From assembly GCA_031288575.1 (NCBI GenBank), contig JAITRD010000287.1, forward strand, positions 1 through 19,107: a DNA stretch of 19,107 nucleotides. The letters run 5' to 3'. The position numbers were made by a program, and so were the translations under genes. The notes under the pieces were generated by a model, which saw only the letters and a program-made list of their open reading frames with translations, ran no database searches and was not told the origin of the DNA. Shown piece after piece: positions 1 through 8,222 of this stretch (its first letter is position 1; every line of letters starts with the position of its first letter). The DNA is from Treponema sp. (lineage in GTDB: Bacteria > Spirochaetota > Spirochaetia > Treponematales > Breznakiellaceae).

Positions 1-846
1 AAAAAGCTGGAAGGGGCGGAATTTATCGACAAGGTGATCGACATCGACCAAAGCCCCATCGGCAGAACCCCCCGGTCAAACCCCGCCACCTATGTGGGGG
101 TCTTTTCGGGGATCCGGGACCTCTTCGCGAGCCTCCCGGAGGCAAAGATGCGGGGGTATAAGCCCGGGCGTTTTTCCTTTAACGTCCGGGGGGGGCGGTG
201 CGAAAACTGCCAGGGGGACGGGACCATCAAAATCGAGATGAACTTCCTCCCCGATGTGTATATCACCTGCGATGTGTGCCACGGCCAGCGTTTCAACAAG
301 GAAACCCTGGAGATCCGTTACAAGGGAAAAAACATCGCCGACGTGCTGGACATGACCATTGAGGAGGCGGCGGAATTTTTTGCCTATATCCCCCATGTTG
401 CCCGGAAGATGGATACCCTCCTTTCAGTGGGGCTGGGTTATGTCAAACTCGGCCAATCCGCCCTGACCCTTTCCGGCGGCGAAGCCCAGCGGGTCAAACT
501 CGCCCTGGAACTTTCCAAACGTTCCACCGGCAAAACTCTTTATATCCTGGACGAGCCCACCACAGGGCTCCACTTTGCCGACGTAAAACAGCTCATGGCG
601 GTGATCCAGCGCCTGGTGGACCAGGGTAATACGGTGATCATGATTGAACACAACCTGGACGTACTCCTCCAGGCGGATCATCTTATCGACCTGGGGCCCG
701 AAGGGGGTGACCGGGGCGGGGAAATTGTGGTAACCGGAACGCCCGAGGAGGTGGCGGGATACTCCCGTTCCTATACCGGCAAATACCTCAAGGAACTCCT
801 GGACCGGAACCGGAACGGCCGGCAAGGTTCTCCCCGGCGGACATGA
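1..846 (+). CDS. uvrA: UvrABC excinuclease subunit A, C-terminal part (5' end outside window)
   Basis: UvrA is the ATP-dependent damage-recognition dimer of bacterial nucleotide excision repair; it loads UvrB onto lesions. The frame is open from base 1 (KKLEGAEFIDKVIDIDQ), so this is the last 281 residues of a protein usually about 940 long. The conserved IDQSPIGRTPRSNPATY block is followed by the C-terminal zinc module, with cysteine codons at 199, 208, 268 and 277 (two CxxC pairs 19 residues apart). Next come the second ABC ATPase signature LSGGEAQRVKLA (about 469-504), the Walker B stretch YILDEPTTGLH (541-573) and the H-loop IEHNLDVL (about 643-666). The tail is short and basic. The stop TGA (844-846) overlaps the ATG of the next gene, so the two are probably translationally coupled. 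Identity is certain; only the N-terminal half is unseen. Confidence 0.97.
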   Translation, partial: KKLEGAEFIDKVIDIDQSPIGRTPRSNPATYVGVFSGIRDLFASLPEAKMRGYKPGRFSFNVRGGRCENCQGDGTIKIEMNFLPDVYITCDVCHGQRFNKETLEIRYKGKNIADVLDMTIEEAAEFFAYIPHVARKMDTLLSVGLGYVKLGQSALTLSGGEAQRVKLALELSKRSTGKTLYILDEPTTGLHFADVKQLMAVIQRLVDQGNTVIMIEHNLDVLLQADHLIDLGPEGGDRGGEIVVTGTPEEVAGYSRSYTGKYLKELLDRNRNGRQGSPRRT

Positions 847-3800
847 AAAGGGCCCTCCGTCAGTTACCCAAAACCTTCCTGCTCATTTTGCTCGGCCTTT
901 TAATCTCCGGGGGCCTTGTCTATGCCGGGGGAAACGCCGATCAGGGCGGGGCCGCGGAACCGGCCTTTCCCGGGGGGCCGGAAAGCCCGGGGCTTCCCCC
1001 CCCGGACGCACCGGAGCTGCCGGAGGCCGGTTCTGTTTCAGACGGCGGGGAAACGCCCCCTTCCGGGGAAGCGATAAGTCCCGAAGGGACGGCCTTGGGC
1101 CCGGAGGGAGAAGAAGCCCTCCCCCCGCCCGGCGGGGACAGCCCGGAAAGGGCGGATTCCCCGGCGGGGGAAGCCGGCCTTGAGCCGGCTTCCGGGGATG
1201 AGGATCTTCCCGAAGAGGAGGGGCTTTCCCCGGAAGAAAAAATCCTGGATATGGATATCAAAACCTCAACCCTTTCAGAACTTGCCGCCTGGTGCCGGAA
1301 CCTGGGTTTAAGCGAAGGGGGAGCCCGGGAGGATTTAGCGGCCCGGCTGCGGGACTACTACGGGTTTTCCGCTCCGGCGGGGGAAGAGGAATCTTCCGAT
1401 AAAAAGGTCATCACCATCGAATCCGCCAAAAGCACCGAATACTTCACCCTGGAAACGGTGGATGAAGAGTATGCCCGCCTCCAGGGGGATGTGATCGTAA
1501 GCCTTAAGGACGGCGACGCGGTACACCGCATTAAGGCCTGGGAGATCCTTTACAACCGGACCCGCAACCTCCTCACCGCCTCGGGGGGGGTGGAGTATAT
1601 CAAAACGGAAAACGACACCATAGAGACTTTTAAGGGGGACCGGATTACCGTTGATCTTGACGACTGGTCCAGCATCCTTTTGGAGGGATTGTCCGAGCGG
1701 GGAATGTCCGATGAAGATACGGTCTACCGTTTCGCGGGTACCCTGATTTCCCGGACCGACGAGGAGGTAACGGTCCTTACCAAGGCGGAAATTACCAATG
1801 CCAAAAATGAAGAAGCCCTTTGGTCCCTCAGGGCCTCGAAAATTTGGCTCCTGCCCGGTTCGGATTTTGCGATCCTCAACGCGATCCTTAAGGTAGGGGA
1901 AGTGCCTGTTTTGTATATCCCCTACTTTTATTACCCCGCCGATGAGATTGTTTTCCATCCTGTTATGGGCTACCGGTCCCGGGAGGGGAATTTTTTACAA
2001 ACCACCACCTATATCCTGGGCCGGCCCCAGACCACGGATACCGCGGAAAGCTCCTTTACCAAAATTTTGGGAAACAGCCCGGACATGGAAAAAAAACGGG
2101 AGGGGATATTCTTGCGCAGTACCGGGCGTAAGTCCCAGGACCTCAATGACGTCCGCTTGTCCCTGTTTATGGATTTTTACGCCAACCTGGGCGCTTACAT
2201 AGGCACCGAATTGGCCCTGCCCAAGAAGGGCATCTTCGGCGCCTCGAACCTGTCCGCGGGGATAGGCTTTACCCGGGATGTTCACCTGCTCAATAACAGT
2301 TATACCCCCTTTGCCAAATATGACGGAACCAGCGATTGGAATACCGGCTGGTTGTTCGCCTATGAAGTGCCCTTCCGGTTCCGCCTGCTGACTACCGGCT
2401 CCCTCTCCGGCACCTACGGGACCTTCAACTGGTCTTTGCCCTTTTATTCGGACCCCTATGTCAATCAAGACTTTTTAGATCGCGTGGAAAGCATGGATCT
2501 CATGAGCATGCTGATGGACTGGGGAAAGGAAGAGGAGGAAGATGAAACCGCCAACACCGCCTTAGGTTCCTATGAATGGCGGCTGAGCGGCTCCTTGAAT
2601 CCCTCGGTCAACTCCCTGGCCCCCTATATTACCTCCCTTTCCGTTTCCAGCATCACCAGTACCGTTGCCTTTAGAACGAGAAATTCTACCAGGCAAGCCA
2701 ATACGGTTTCTCCGGACCGGCTTTTCTTTTTCCCCGATAAAATTACCCTCTATTCCATAAATACCTCTGTTGCGGGAACCCCCTTTACCATTGGGGAAGC
2801 GAAAACAGCCGCGGCTCCGGAAACGGCCCCGGAGGGCAAACAGGAGGATCCCCTCAAGGATATCGGCGTCCCCCGTTCCCCCTGGGGAACCGCTGAAAAA
2901 AAGGGGGATGCCCCGCAAAATGCCAAGGATCCGGACCAGATGGTTCCTCCTCCGTTAAGCCAGCGTTTTGACATTCCCCTCGGTGGAGGCCCCCGGTTTT
3001 CTATTGACTACCGGCTGAACCCTTCTTCCGCTTCGGAAATGCAGTTCAGGTCCACCCAGCAAAACTGGCCGGAAGTGGAGGATATTGACTGGGGGGAGCT
3101 GTCTTCCATCCTTACCATGGTTCGAAGCGACGGCAGCATCGGCTTTAACCTTAACCAAAGCGGCGGAAGCCTCTATACCGCTTCAATGCAGTTCTCTGGG
3201 ACCGGCTCCTGGCAGGACTATGTTTATTTAAACGAGGAAGCGGAGGAATATACCGACGCTTCGGGGGCGCCGGATTCCCAAAAAATAAACGACGCCCGCC
3301 TGCGGAATTATAACGCCGATTATTTTACCACCTCCTATTCCTTTTCCTCGACGGTAAAACCCCTTTATCAAAGCACGGTATGGGGGAATTCATCCCTTCA
3401 GTACACCCTTAAAGGGCTTTTGGCTAAGTCTGTTTTTAAAGGAACCGGGGAGGACCCCTCCTGGGATATTGAGCCCGGCGAGTGGGACAAGGAAAGCCTG
3501 GACACCCATCAGATTACCGCGAATTTTACCGCCTCCCTGCGGGATCAGGTTCAGAATCTTTCGATTATTACCGATCTGGCCCCCGAGGATGACGCGGTCA
3601 CGGGAAATGCGACCTTCCGGTTCCTGATTTCGGAAACCAACTTCCGGGGCAAGATATTTGAACCCTATGATGAGGAACTGCGGGTTTTTGAACCCCTTTA
3701 TTTTACCGAAACCCTGCGGTTTACCCCGAAGGTTTCTTTCCAGCAGACCCTTACCTTTGATCCGGAGCTTAAGGAATACACCAATTCGGCTTCCACCCTA

Positions 3801-4460
3801 AGCTTGGGAGGGTTATCCGCTTCCCTCACCGCGATTCGGGCCTATTCCTACCGCCTGGAATCCCAGGGCTGGATACAAAACACCGGGGAGGAGAACCTTA
3901 AATTCGGCTTGCAGAGCCTTCGGGTAGTTTATAACCAAAGTTTTAAGAAAGAATCCCTTTGGAAAAACCGGCTTTCCTTTGCGGTGAATGTGAATTCCGC
4001 CCTCAATTTTGATTTGCAGCGTTATACCTATTCACAATTTTCCTTTACCATGGGAGTCAGCATGAAAATTACGAATTTTCTGGACTTGAGCTTTTCCGCC
4101 ACCTCGATAAACGCGGTTGTTTTCCGCTATATTCAGAATTTCCCCTTTTTCGACCTGCCCGTGGAGCTTCCCGGGGAACGGAATGTCTTTATTGATCTTT
4201 TGAATTCCTTCCGGTTTGATAACGAGGAACTGCGGAAAAGTTCCGGCTTTAAATTAAAAAGCTTTAATATCGCCCTGACCCATCATTTGGGGGATTGGAA
4301 CGCAAAATTAGGGATCACCCTTTCCCCCTACCTGGATCAGACTTCATTCCCCTACCGTTATAAATTCAACAACGAGATTTCTTTTCTGGTCCAGTGGGTG
4401 CCCCTTAGTGAAATAAAGACCGAAATGAGCTATGATAAGGATAAACTTGTTTTTAAATAA
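843..4460 (+). CDS. lptD: LptD/OstA-like outer-membrane beta-barrel protein
   Basis: Predicted large outer-membrane protein of the LptD (OstA/Imp) type; in LPS-bearing bacteria LptD inserts LPS-type lipids into the outer leaflet. Residues 1-28 form a signal peptide (KR, a leucine-rich core, then VYAGG). Residues 30-130 are a Pro/Gly/Glu-rich, probably disordered segment. Residues 135-173 resemble a SAP-like helix pair. Residues 190-350 are a beta-rich LptA/OstA-like region (EYARLQGDVIVSLKDG, LTASGGVEYIKTENDTIETF). Then comes VLYIPYFYYPADEIVFHPVMG (about 356-376), which corresponds to the conserved strand entering the LptD barrel. The remaining 830 residues alternate in barrel fashion, with aromatic-rich strands to the C-terminus. 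A second low-complexity insert lies at about 645-712. At 1205 residues it is longer than the roughly 780 of E. coli LptD. The start overlaps the uvrA stop. Whether the cargo is true LPS or another glycolipid cannot be told, because treponemes differ in LPS content. Confidence 0.85.
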   Translation: MKRALRQLPKTFLLILLGLLISGGLVYAGGNADQGGAAEPAFPGGPESPGLPPPDAPELPEAGSVSDGGETPPSGEAISPEGTALGPEGEEALPPPGGDSPERADSPAGEAGLEPASGDEDLPEEEGLSPEEKILDMDIKTSTLSELAAWCRNLGLSEGGAREDLAARLRDYYGFSAPAGEEESSDKKVITIESAKSTEYFTLETVDEEYARLQGDVIVSLKDGDAVHRIKAWEILYNRTRNLLTASGGVEYIKTENDTIETFKGDRITVDLDDWSSILLEGLSERGMSDEDTVYRFAGTLISRTDEEVTVLTKAEITNAKNEEALWSLRASKIWLLPGSDFAILNAILKVGEVPVLYIPYFYYPADEIVFHPVMGYRSREGNFLQTTTYILGRPQTTDTAESSFTKILGNSPDMEKKREGIFLRSTGRKSQDLNDVRLSLFMDFYANLGAYIGTELALPKKGIFGASNLSAGIGFTRDVHLLNNSYTPFAKYDGTSDWNTGWLFAYEVPFRFRLLTTGSLSGTYGTFNWSLPFYSDPYVNQDFLDRVESMDLMSMLMDWGKEEEEDETANTALGSYEWRLSGSLNPSVNSLAPYITSLSVSSITSTVAFRTRNSTRQANTVSPDRLFFFPDKITLYSINTSVAGTPFTIGEAKTAAAPETAPEGKQEDPLKDIGVPRSPWGTAEKKGDAPQNAKDPDQMVPPPLSQRFDIPLGGGPRFSIDYRLNPSSASEMQFRSTQQNWPEVEDIDWGELSSILTMVRSDGSIGFNLNQSGGSLYTASMQFSGTGSWQDYVYLNEEAEEYTDASGAPDSQKINDARLRNYNADYFTTSYSFSSTVKPLYQSTVWGNSSLQYTLKGLLAKSVFKGTGEDPSWDIEPGEWDKESLDTHQITANFTASLRDQVQNLSIITDLAPEDDAVTGNATFRFLISETNFRGKIFEPYDEELRVFEPLYFTETLRFTPKVSFQQTLTFDPELKEYTNSASTLSLGGLSASLTAIRAYSYRLESQGWIQNTGEENLKFGLQSLRVVYNQSFKKESLWKNRLSFAVNVNSALNFDLQRYTYSQFSFTMGVSMKITNFLDLSFSATSINAVVFRYIQNFPFFDLPVELPGERNVFIDLLNSFRFDNEELRKSSGFKLKSFNIALTHHLGDWNAKLGITLSPYLDQTSFPYRYKFNNEISFLVQWVPLSEIKTEMSYDKDKLVFK

Positions 4461-4461
4461 A

Positions 4462-4512
4462 GGCGGAAACGGGGCTATTGACTTCCCATGGGGGGAATTA
4501 TAAACTTCCGCC
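4462..4512 (+). promoter_or_regulatory. Candidate promoter flanked by a 7-bp inverted repeat, upstream of phoH
   Basis: In the 63-base gap after lptD there is a -35-like TTGACT at 4478-4483 (5 of 6 to consensus). The -10 candidates are TATAAA at 4499-4504 (15-base spacer) and TAAACT at 4501-4506 (17-base spacer). The arms GGCGGAA (4462-4468) and TTCCGCC (4506-4512) form a perfect inverted repeat enclosing it. Initiation would fall only about 10 bases before the phoH ATG. This would give the phoH operon its own start point in addition to read-through from uvrA-lptD. It is a consensus match only, and the spacing of the better -10 is short. Confidence 0.35.
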
Positions 4513-4523
4513 ATAGAGGTTAA

Positions 4524-5522
4524 ATGGAGGAAAGCATTACCATCGTTTTGGATAACCGGGAACTTCTGTCCGGTGTATGCGGAGCGAATGACGGCAATCT
4601 TAAGGTTATTGAGGGATCCTTAGGCGGGCGTATCGCTGCCCGGGGAAACGAAATCCGTTTGGAGGGGGTCGATGAGGCCGGCCTGCGGTTTTTCAAAAAA
4701 ATGATGGATAATCTTATCAGCGCGGTGCGGGAAGGCGAAACCCCTTCTCCGGAATATGTCCGGGCCCTGGCGGGAAGCCTTGGCATTGACAGCCCCGGAA
4801 CAGGCGGCGCCCCGGCCTCCCGGGAAAATGCCGGGGAAGGGTCCGACCCCATACGGGACGCCCTTATTTATATTCCCCAGGGATTCACCCGGGTCTTTCC
4901 CCGGAGCCGGAACCAGGCCGCCTATATCCAGGGCATGCGGACCCATGACATTACTTTTTGCGTCGGTCCCGCGGGGACAGGAAAGACCTATCTTGCCGTC
5001 GCGGAGGCCCTGCGTTTGGTTTTATCAAAAAAATTACGGAAGCTGGTATTGACCCGGCCGGTGGTGGAAGCCGGAGAGAGCCTGGGCTTCCTGCCGGGGG
5101 ATCTAACCCAAAAGATCAACCCCTATCTCCGCCCCCTCTATGACGCCATGGAAGCCCTGATCCCCTATGAATCGATACACCGTATGGAAGAAACCCGGGC
5201 CATAGAGATTGCGCCCCTGGCCTATATGCGGGGAAGAAGCCTGAACGACAGCATGATCATCCTGGACGAAGCTCAAAATACCACCAAGGAACAAATGAAG
5301 ATGTTCCTCACCCGGATCGGCCAGGGGGCCCGGGCGGTTATTACCGGAGACGCCACCCAGATTGACCTCCCCAAACGGGTCGATTCCGGGCTTTTGCATG
5401 CCATTTCGGTTCTTTCCGGAATAGAAGGGATCCATTTTTCCTACCTCCATACCGCCGATGTGGTTAGGAATCCTCTCATAAAAAAGATAATACAGGCCTA
5501 TGACAACGAAAAAAAAGCATGA
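4524..5522 (+). CDS. phoH: PhoH-family ATPase (YbeZ-like)
   Basis: PhoH proteins are cytoplasmic P-loop NTPases of the SF1 helicase type, linked genetically and physically to YbeY and RNA metabolism; the exact substrate is unsettled. Residues 5-85 look like the N-terminal KH-like/RNA-binding region (KVIEGSLGGRIAARGNEIRL). Residues 86-110 form a Gly/Pro/Ala linker. The ATPase domain follows: Walker A GPAGTGKT at 148-155, the family block TRPVVEAGESLGFLPGD at 177-193, Walker B MIILDEAQN at 244-252, and ITGDATQIDLP at about 273-283. Length (332) is normal for the family. The ATG is preceded by AGAGG (4515-4519). The gene ends 23 bases inside the next one, and ybeY follows one gene later, supporting a joint role in rRNA/ribosome maintenance. 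A 63-base gap with a candidate promoter separates it from lptD. Confidence 0.95.
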   Translation: MEESITIVLDNRELLSGVCGANDGNLKVIEGSLGGRIAARGNEIRLEGVDEAGLRFFKKMMDNLISAVREGETPSPEYVRALAGSLGIDSPGTGGAPASRENAGEGSDPIRDALIYIPQGFTRVFPRSRNQAAYIQGMRTHDITFCVGPAGTGKTYLAVAEALRLVLSKKLRKLVLTRPVVEAGESLGFLPGDLTQKINPYLRPLYDAMEALIPYESIHRMEETRAIEIAPLAYMRGRSLNDSMIILDEAQNTTKEQMKMFLTRIGQGARAVITGDATQIDLPKRVDSGLLHAISVLSGIEGIHFSYLHTADVVRNPLIKKIIQAYDNEKKA

Positions 5523-7767
5523 ACTTTGGCCGCCCTTGGCCCAGGTTCTCAGCAGCAGCCTTCTCAAAAAAATTTTACAGCTCCGCCCGGTTCCCGCCTT
5601 AACTACCCTTTTCGCTTTTCTGGTTTCCGCCGGCGCCGTTATCAGCAGCATGAACAGCGGGGACAAAACGGGGGATTTTGCCGATTTTGAAGTCGGCCGG
5701 GTAGCCGAGCGGGATGTTATCGCGGAACGTACCCTTTCCTATGTGGATGAGGCCGCTACCCGGCTCAAGATTGAGGCCCAGGAACGGCTTATTCCCGCGG
5801 TGTTCTCCTATTCCCGGGCGGTAAACGAGGATATGCAGAAAAATTACGCGAATTTTATCCAGCTTTCGAAGGATCTGATTAACGAGGGGGATTCCCCGGA
5901 AGCCTATATACTGAAAATCCAGGCCCAATTTCCGGGGATGTTTTCCAGCGATGCCCTGGAAAAATTATTCCGGAATGAAAACAGGGAAGATTTTCCCGAA
6001 TCGGCCGCCCTGACGTTGCGTTATTTTTGGGAAACCGGCGTTTTTGCCCTCCCCCAGACAGGGCTTGAGTCCTACAATCCGGATGTGGTGGAGCTGCTCC
6101 ATAACAATTCCGACACCCGGATAGAACGGGAAGAGCTTCATCGCGGCGCTATTATTACCCTGGATACCCTGGAGGAACATTTCAGGCAATATATCGACAG
6201 GGAGTCCTATCCCGTTTCTTTTAAGGCCATCGCCTGGGACCTGCTTAGTCCTTTTATCAAGGAAAATGTCTTTTTTTCTCCCCAGGATACGGAGCAGCGG
6301 GTGGCGGAGATGAAAAGCCAGACGGAGCCGGTGATAAAACACATTGATCAGGGAGCACGGATTGTGAGGAAAGGTTTCATCATTACCGATGAGGACATGG
6401 TCCAATTACGGGCCCTGGAATTTTCCCTCTCCGGCAGGGATCCCCGGACTGTCCTCGGGCGCATCCTGGAGTTGCTCCTGGTATACGGCTTCCTTGTCTT
6501 CCTGGGAAGCAAACCCGTGGTGGGCCGTTCCCTAAGCGACACGGAAATATACCTCCTTTCGTCCTTATCGGTCCTGTATATTATTTTGGCGCTTTTAGCG
6601 CGGAATCTCCTTGTTAGTACCGATTATTTGCCGGTTTCGGTGGTGCTCCCCACGGCCCTGGTGGTAATGCTGCCTTCCATTCTGATAAGCCCCCGTTTGG
6701 CCATGGCCATGGGCCTGGTATTGCCCCTGGGGGTTTTTCTTCCCGGCATTTTCGATACCTTCGCCTATTTTTTTGCCCTTGTTTCGGGGGTGGTAGCGTC
6801 CTATACCCTGCGGGGAGCCGAAAAAAGAATGGACCTGATCAAGGCGGGGCTTATTATCGCTGCCGCCAACGGCATCTCCGCCGTTGCCATCCTCCTTCTC
6901 AGGCAGGCGGATCCGGGGGTTTATCCCTTTATTCTTTTTTGGGCGGCCTTTAACGGCGTCGCTTCGGGGATGCTGGTCCTGGGGGTTCTTCCCCTGATGG
7001 AGCATATCCTCAGCGCGGCAACCGCCTTCCGGCTGATAGAGCTTTCGGACTTGAATTCCCCTTTGCTCAAACGGCTTTTTACCGTCGCCCCGGGAACCTA
7101 CAGCCATTCCATCATGGTGGCAAACCTGGCCGAGGCGGCCTGCCAGGAAATCGGGGCCAATTCCCTCCTCGCCCGGGTGGGGGCTTATTACCACGATATT
7201 GGAAAAATGGACCAGCCCGATTATTTTGTGGAAAACCAAACGGTTTATAATAAGCACGACGATCTTTCCCCCCGGCTTTCAGCCACGATCATCCGCAGCC
7301 ATGTAAAGCTGGGGGTTGAAAAGGCCCGCAGTTTAGGGCTTCCCCAGGCGGTAACCGATATCATCGCGGAACACCACGGCAATTCGGTAATCACCTGGTT
7401 TTATAACGAGGCCCTTAAAAAGGAAACCCAGGTTAATAAGGAAGATTTTACCTACCCGGGCAACCCTCCCTGTTCCCGGGAATCGGCGGTGGTCATGCTC
7501 GCCGACGTATGCGAGGCGGCGGTCAGGACCCTTAAAAAACCAAACGCCTCAAAGATAGAAAAATTCATTCAGGAACTTTTCAGCGCCAAGGTTGAACACG
7601 GTCAGCTCGCGGAATCGGAACTGACCTTCCGGGACCTGGAAACCATTAAACAAGCCTTTGTCCGGGTTCTTGCGGGGCATTACCATTCCCGGATTGAGTA
7701 CCCAAAATTGCCGAAGGAAATAAATTCCCCCGAGGGGAAGGGAAACGCCGAGGAATCCTTCCCATGA
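5500..7767 (+). CDS. pgpH: 7TM-HD family phosphohydrolase (PgpH/YqfF-like), probable cyclic-dinucleotide phosphodiesterase
   Basis: Membrane-bound HD-superfamily hydrolase with the architecture of PgpH, which in Listeria and Bacillus degrades c-di-AMP. One membrane segment lies at residues 31-51, then an extracytoplasmic 7TMR-HD sensor region (about 55-310), about seven membrane helices (about 319-505), and a cytoplasmic HD domain. HD metal ligands are visible: H536 (TYSHSIMV), H565-D566 (YYHDIGK), H601, H625/H626 (AEHHGN) and D669 (LADV), so all expected residues are present and the enzyme should be active. The C-terminal 20 residues are polar. The ATG at 5500 lies inside the 3' end of phoH (23-base overlap) without a strong Shine-Dalgarno, suggesting coupled translation; the next in-frame ATG (5650) would remove the first membrane helix. 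No cyclase for c-di-AMP is in this window, so the substrate is an inference from family. Confidence 0.9.
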   Translation: MTTKKKHELWPPLAQVLSSSLLKKILQLRPVPALTTLFAFLVSAGAVISSMNSGDKTGDFADFEVGRVAERDVIAERTLSYVDEAATRLKIEAQERLIPAVFSYSRAVNEDMQKNYANFIQLSKDLINEGDSPEAYILKIQAQFPGMFSSDALEKLFRNENREDFPESAALTLRYFWETGVFALPQTGLESYNPDVVELLHNNSDTRIEREELHRGAIITLDTLEEHFRQYIDRESYPVSFKAIAWDLLSPFIKENVFFSPQDTEQRVAEMKSQTEPVIKHIDQGARIVRKGFIITDEDMVQLRALEFSLSGRDPRTVLGRILELLLVYGFLVFLGSKPVVGRSLSDTEIYLLSSLSVLYIILALLARNLLVSTDYLPVSVVLPTALVVMLPSILISPRLAMAMGLVLPLGVFLPGIFDTFAYFFALVSGVVASYTLRGAEKRMDLIKAGLIIAAANGISAVAILLLRQADPGVYPFILFWAAFNGVASGMLVLGVLPLMEHILSAATAFRLIELSDLNSPLLKRLFTVAPGTYSHSIMVANLAEAACQEIGANSLLARVGAYYHDIGKMDQPDYFVENQTVYNKHDDLSPRLSATIIRSHVKLGVEKARSLGLPQAVTDIIAEHHGNSVITWFYNEALKKETQVNKEDFTYPGNPPCSRESAVVMLADVCEAAVRTLKKPNASKIEKFIQELFSAKVEHGQLAESELTFRDLETIKQAFVRVLAGHYHSRIEYPKLPKEINSPEGKGNAEESFP

Positions 7768-8222
7768 ACCGGGTAGAAGTCAATGCCGAAGAAGTGCCGC
7801 TTCCCCCCTGGGCTTTCCGGGTCGTCCCCTTTATCCTTAAGGTGTTAGATCAAATTCACCGGGACGGATGGGATCTTTCGGTATTATTCTGTAATAATAA
7901 TTATATCCGTTCCCTCAACGCCCGGTTCCGCTGCCGGGATGAGCCTACGGATGTGCTTTCCTTTGCCCTGGGGGAGACCCTGGAAGACGGGGAAGCGGGC
8001 AGGCGGTATCTCCCGGGGGATATCGTTATATCCCTGGAAACCCTGGCGGAAAACGCCCGGTATTTCCATGTCGCCGAAGATGAAGAATTGCGCCGCCTTT
8101 TAATCCACGGCGTGTTGCATTTAGACGGTTTGGATCATGACTCTAACGAAAAGAAGGAGCCCATGTTACAACTGCAGGAAAAAATATTGGCGGATTTAGC
8201 CGGGGAGTGTATTCTTTCATGA
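7764..8222 (+). CDS. ybeY: Endoribonuclease YbeY
   Basis: YbeY is a zinc-dependent, single-strand-specific endoribonuclease required for 16S rRNA 3'-end maturation and 70S ribosome quality control. The metal site H3xH5xH is intact: HGVLHLDGLDH, with His115, His119 and His125. The upstream family block PTDVLSFAL (61-69) and GDIVIS (85-90) are also present. Length of 152 is typical. The ATG overlaps the TGA of the upstream HD gene in an ATGA junction, and the end overlaps corC the same way, so it sits in the middle of a translationally coupled run. Position between a PhoH-family ATPase and a CorC-type protein matches the known YbeZ-YbeY-YbeX association in enterobacteria. Identity is secure. 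Confidence 0.96.
   Translation: MNRVEVNAEEVPLPPWAFRVVPFILKVLDQIHRDGWDLSVLFCNNNYIRSLNARFRCRDEPTDVLSFALGETLEDGEAGRRYLPGDIVISLETLAENARYFHVAEDEELRRLLIHGVLHLDGLDHDSNEKKEPMLQLQEKILADLAGECILS

Noticed and set aside
941..1261. 106-codon minus-strand frame rich in Ser, Gly and Pro
   Set aside because: It is the antisense shadow of the Pro/Gly/Glu-rich linker of the lptD-like gene; composition comes from the G+C-rich repeats of the real frame.
6595..7257. 220-codon minus-strand frame within the 7TM-HD gene
   Set aside because: It is antisense to the membrane and HD domain of a clearly recognised protein, is rich in Gly, His and Gln as expected of a shadow frame, and has no start signal.
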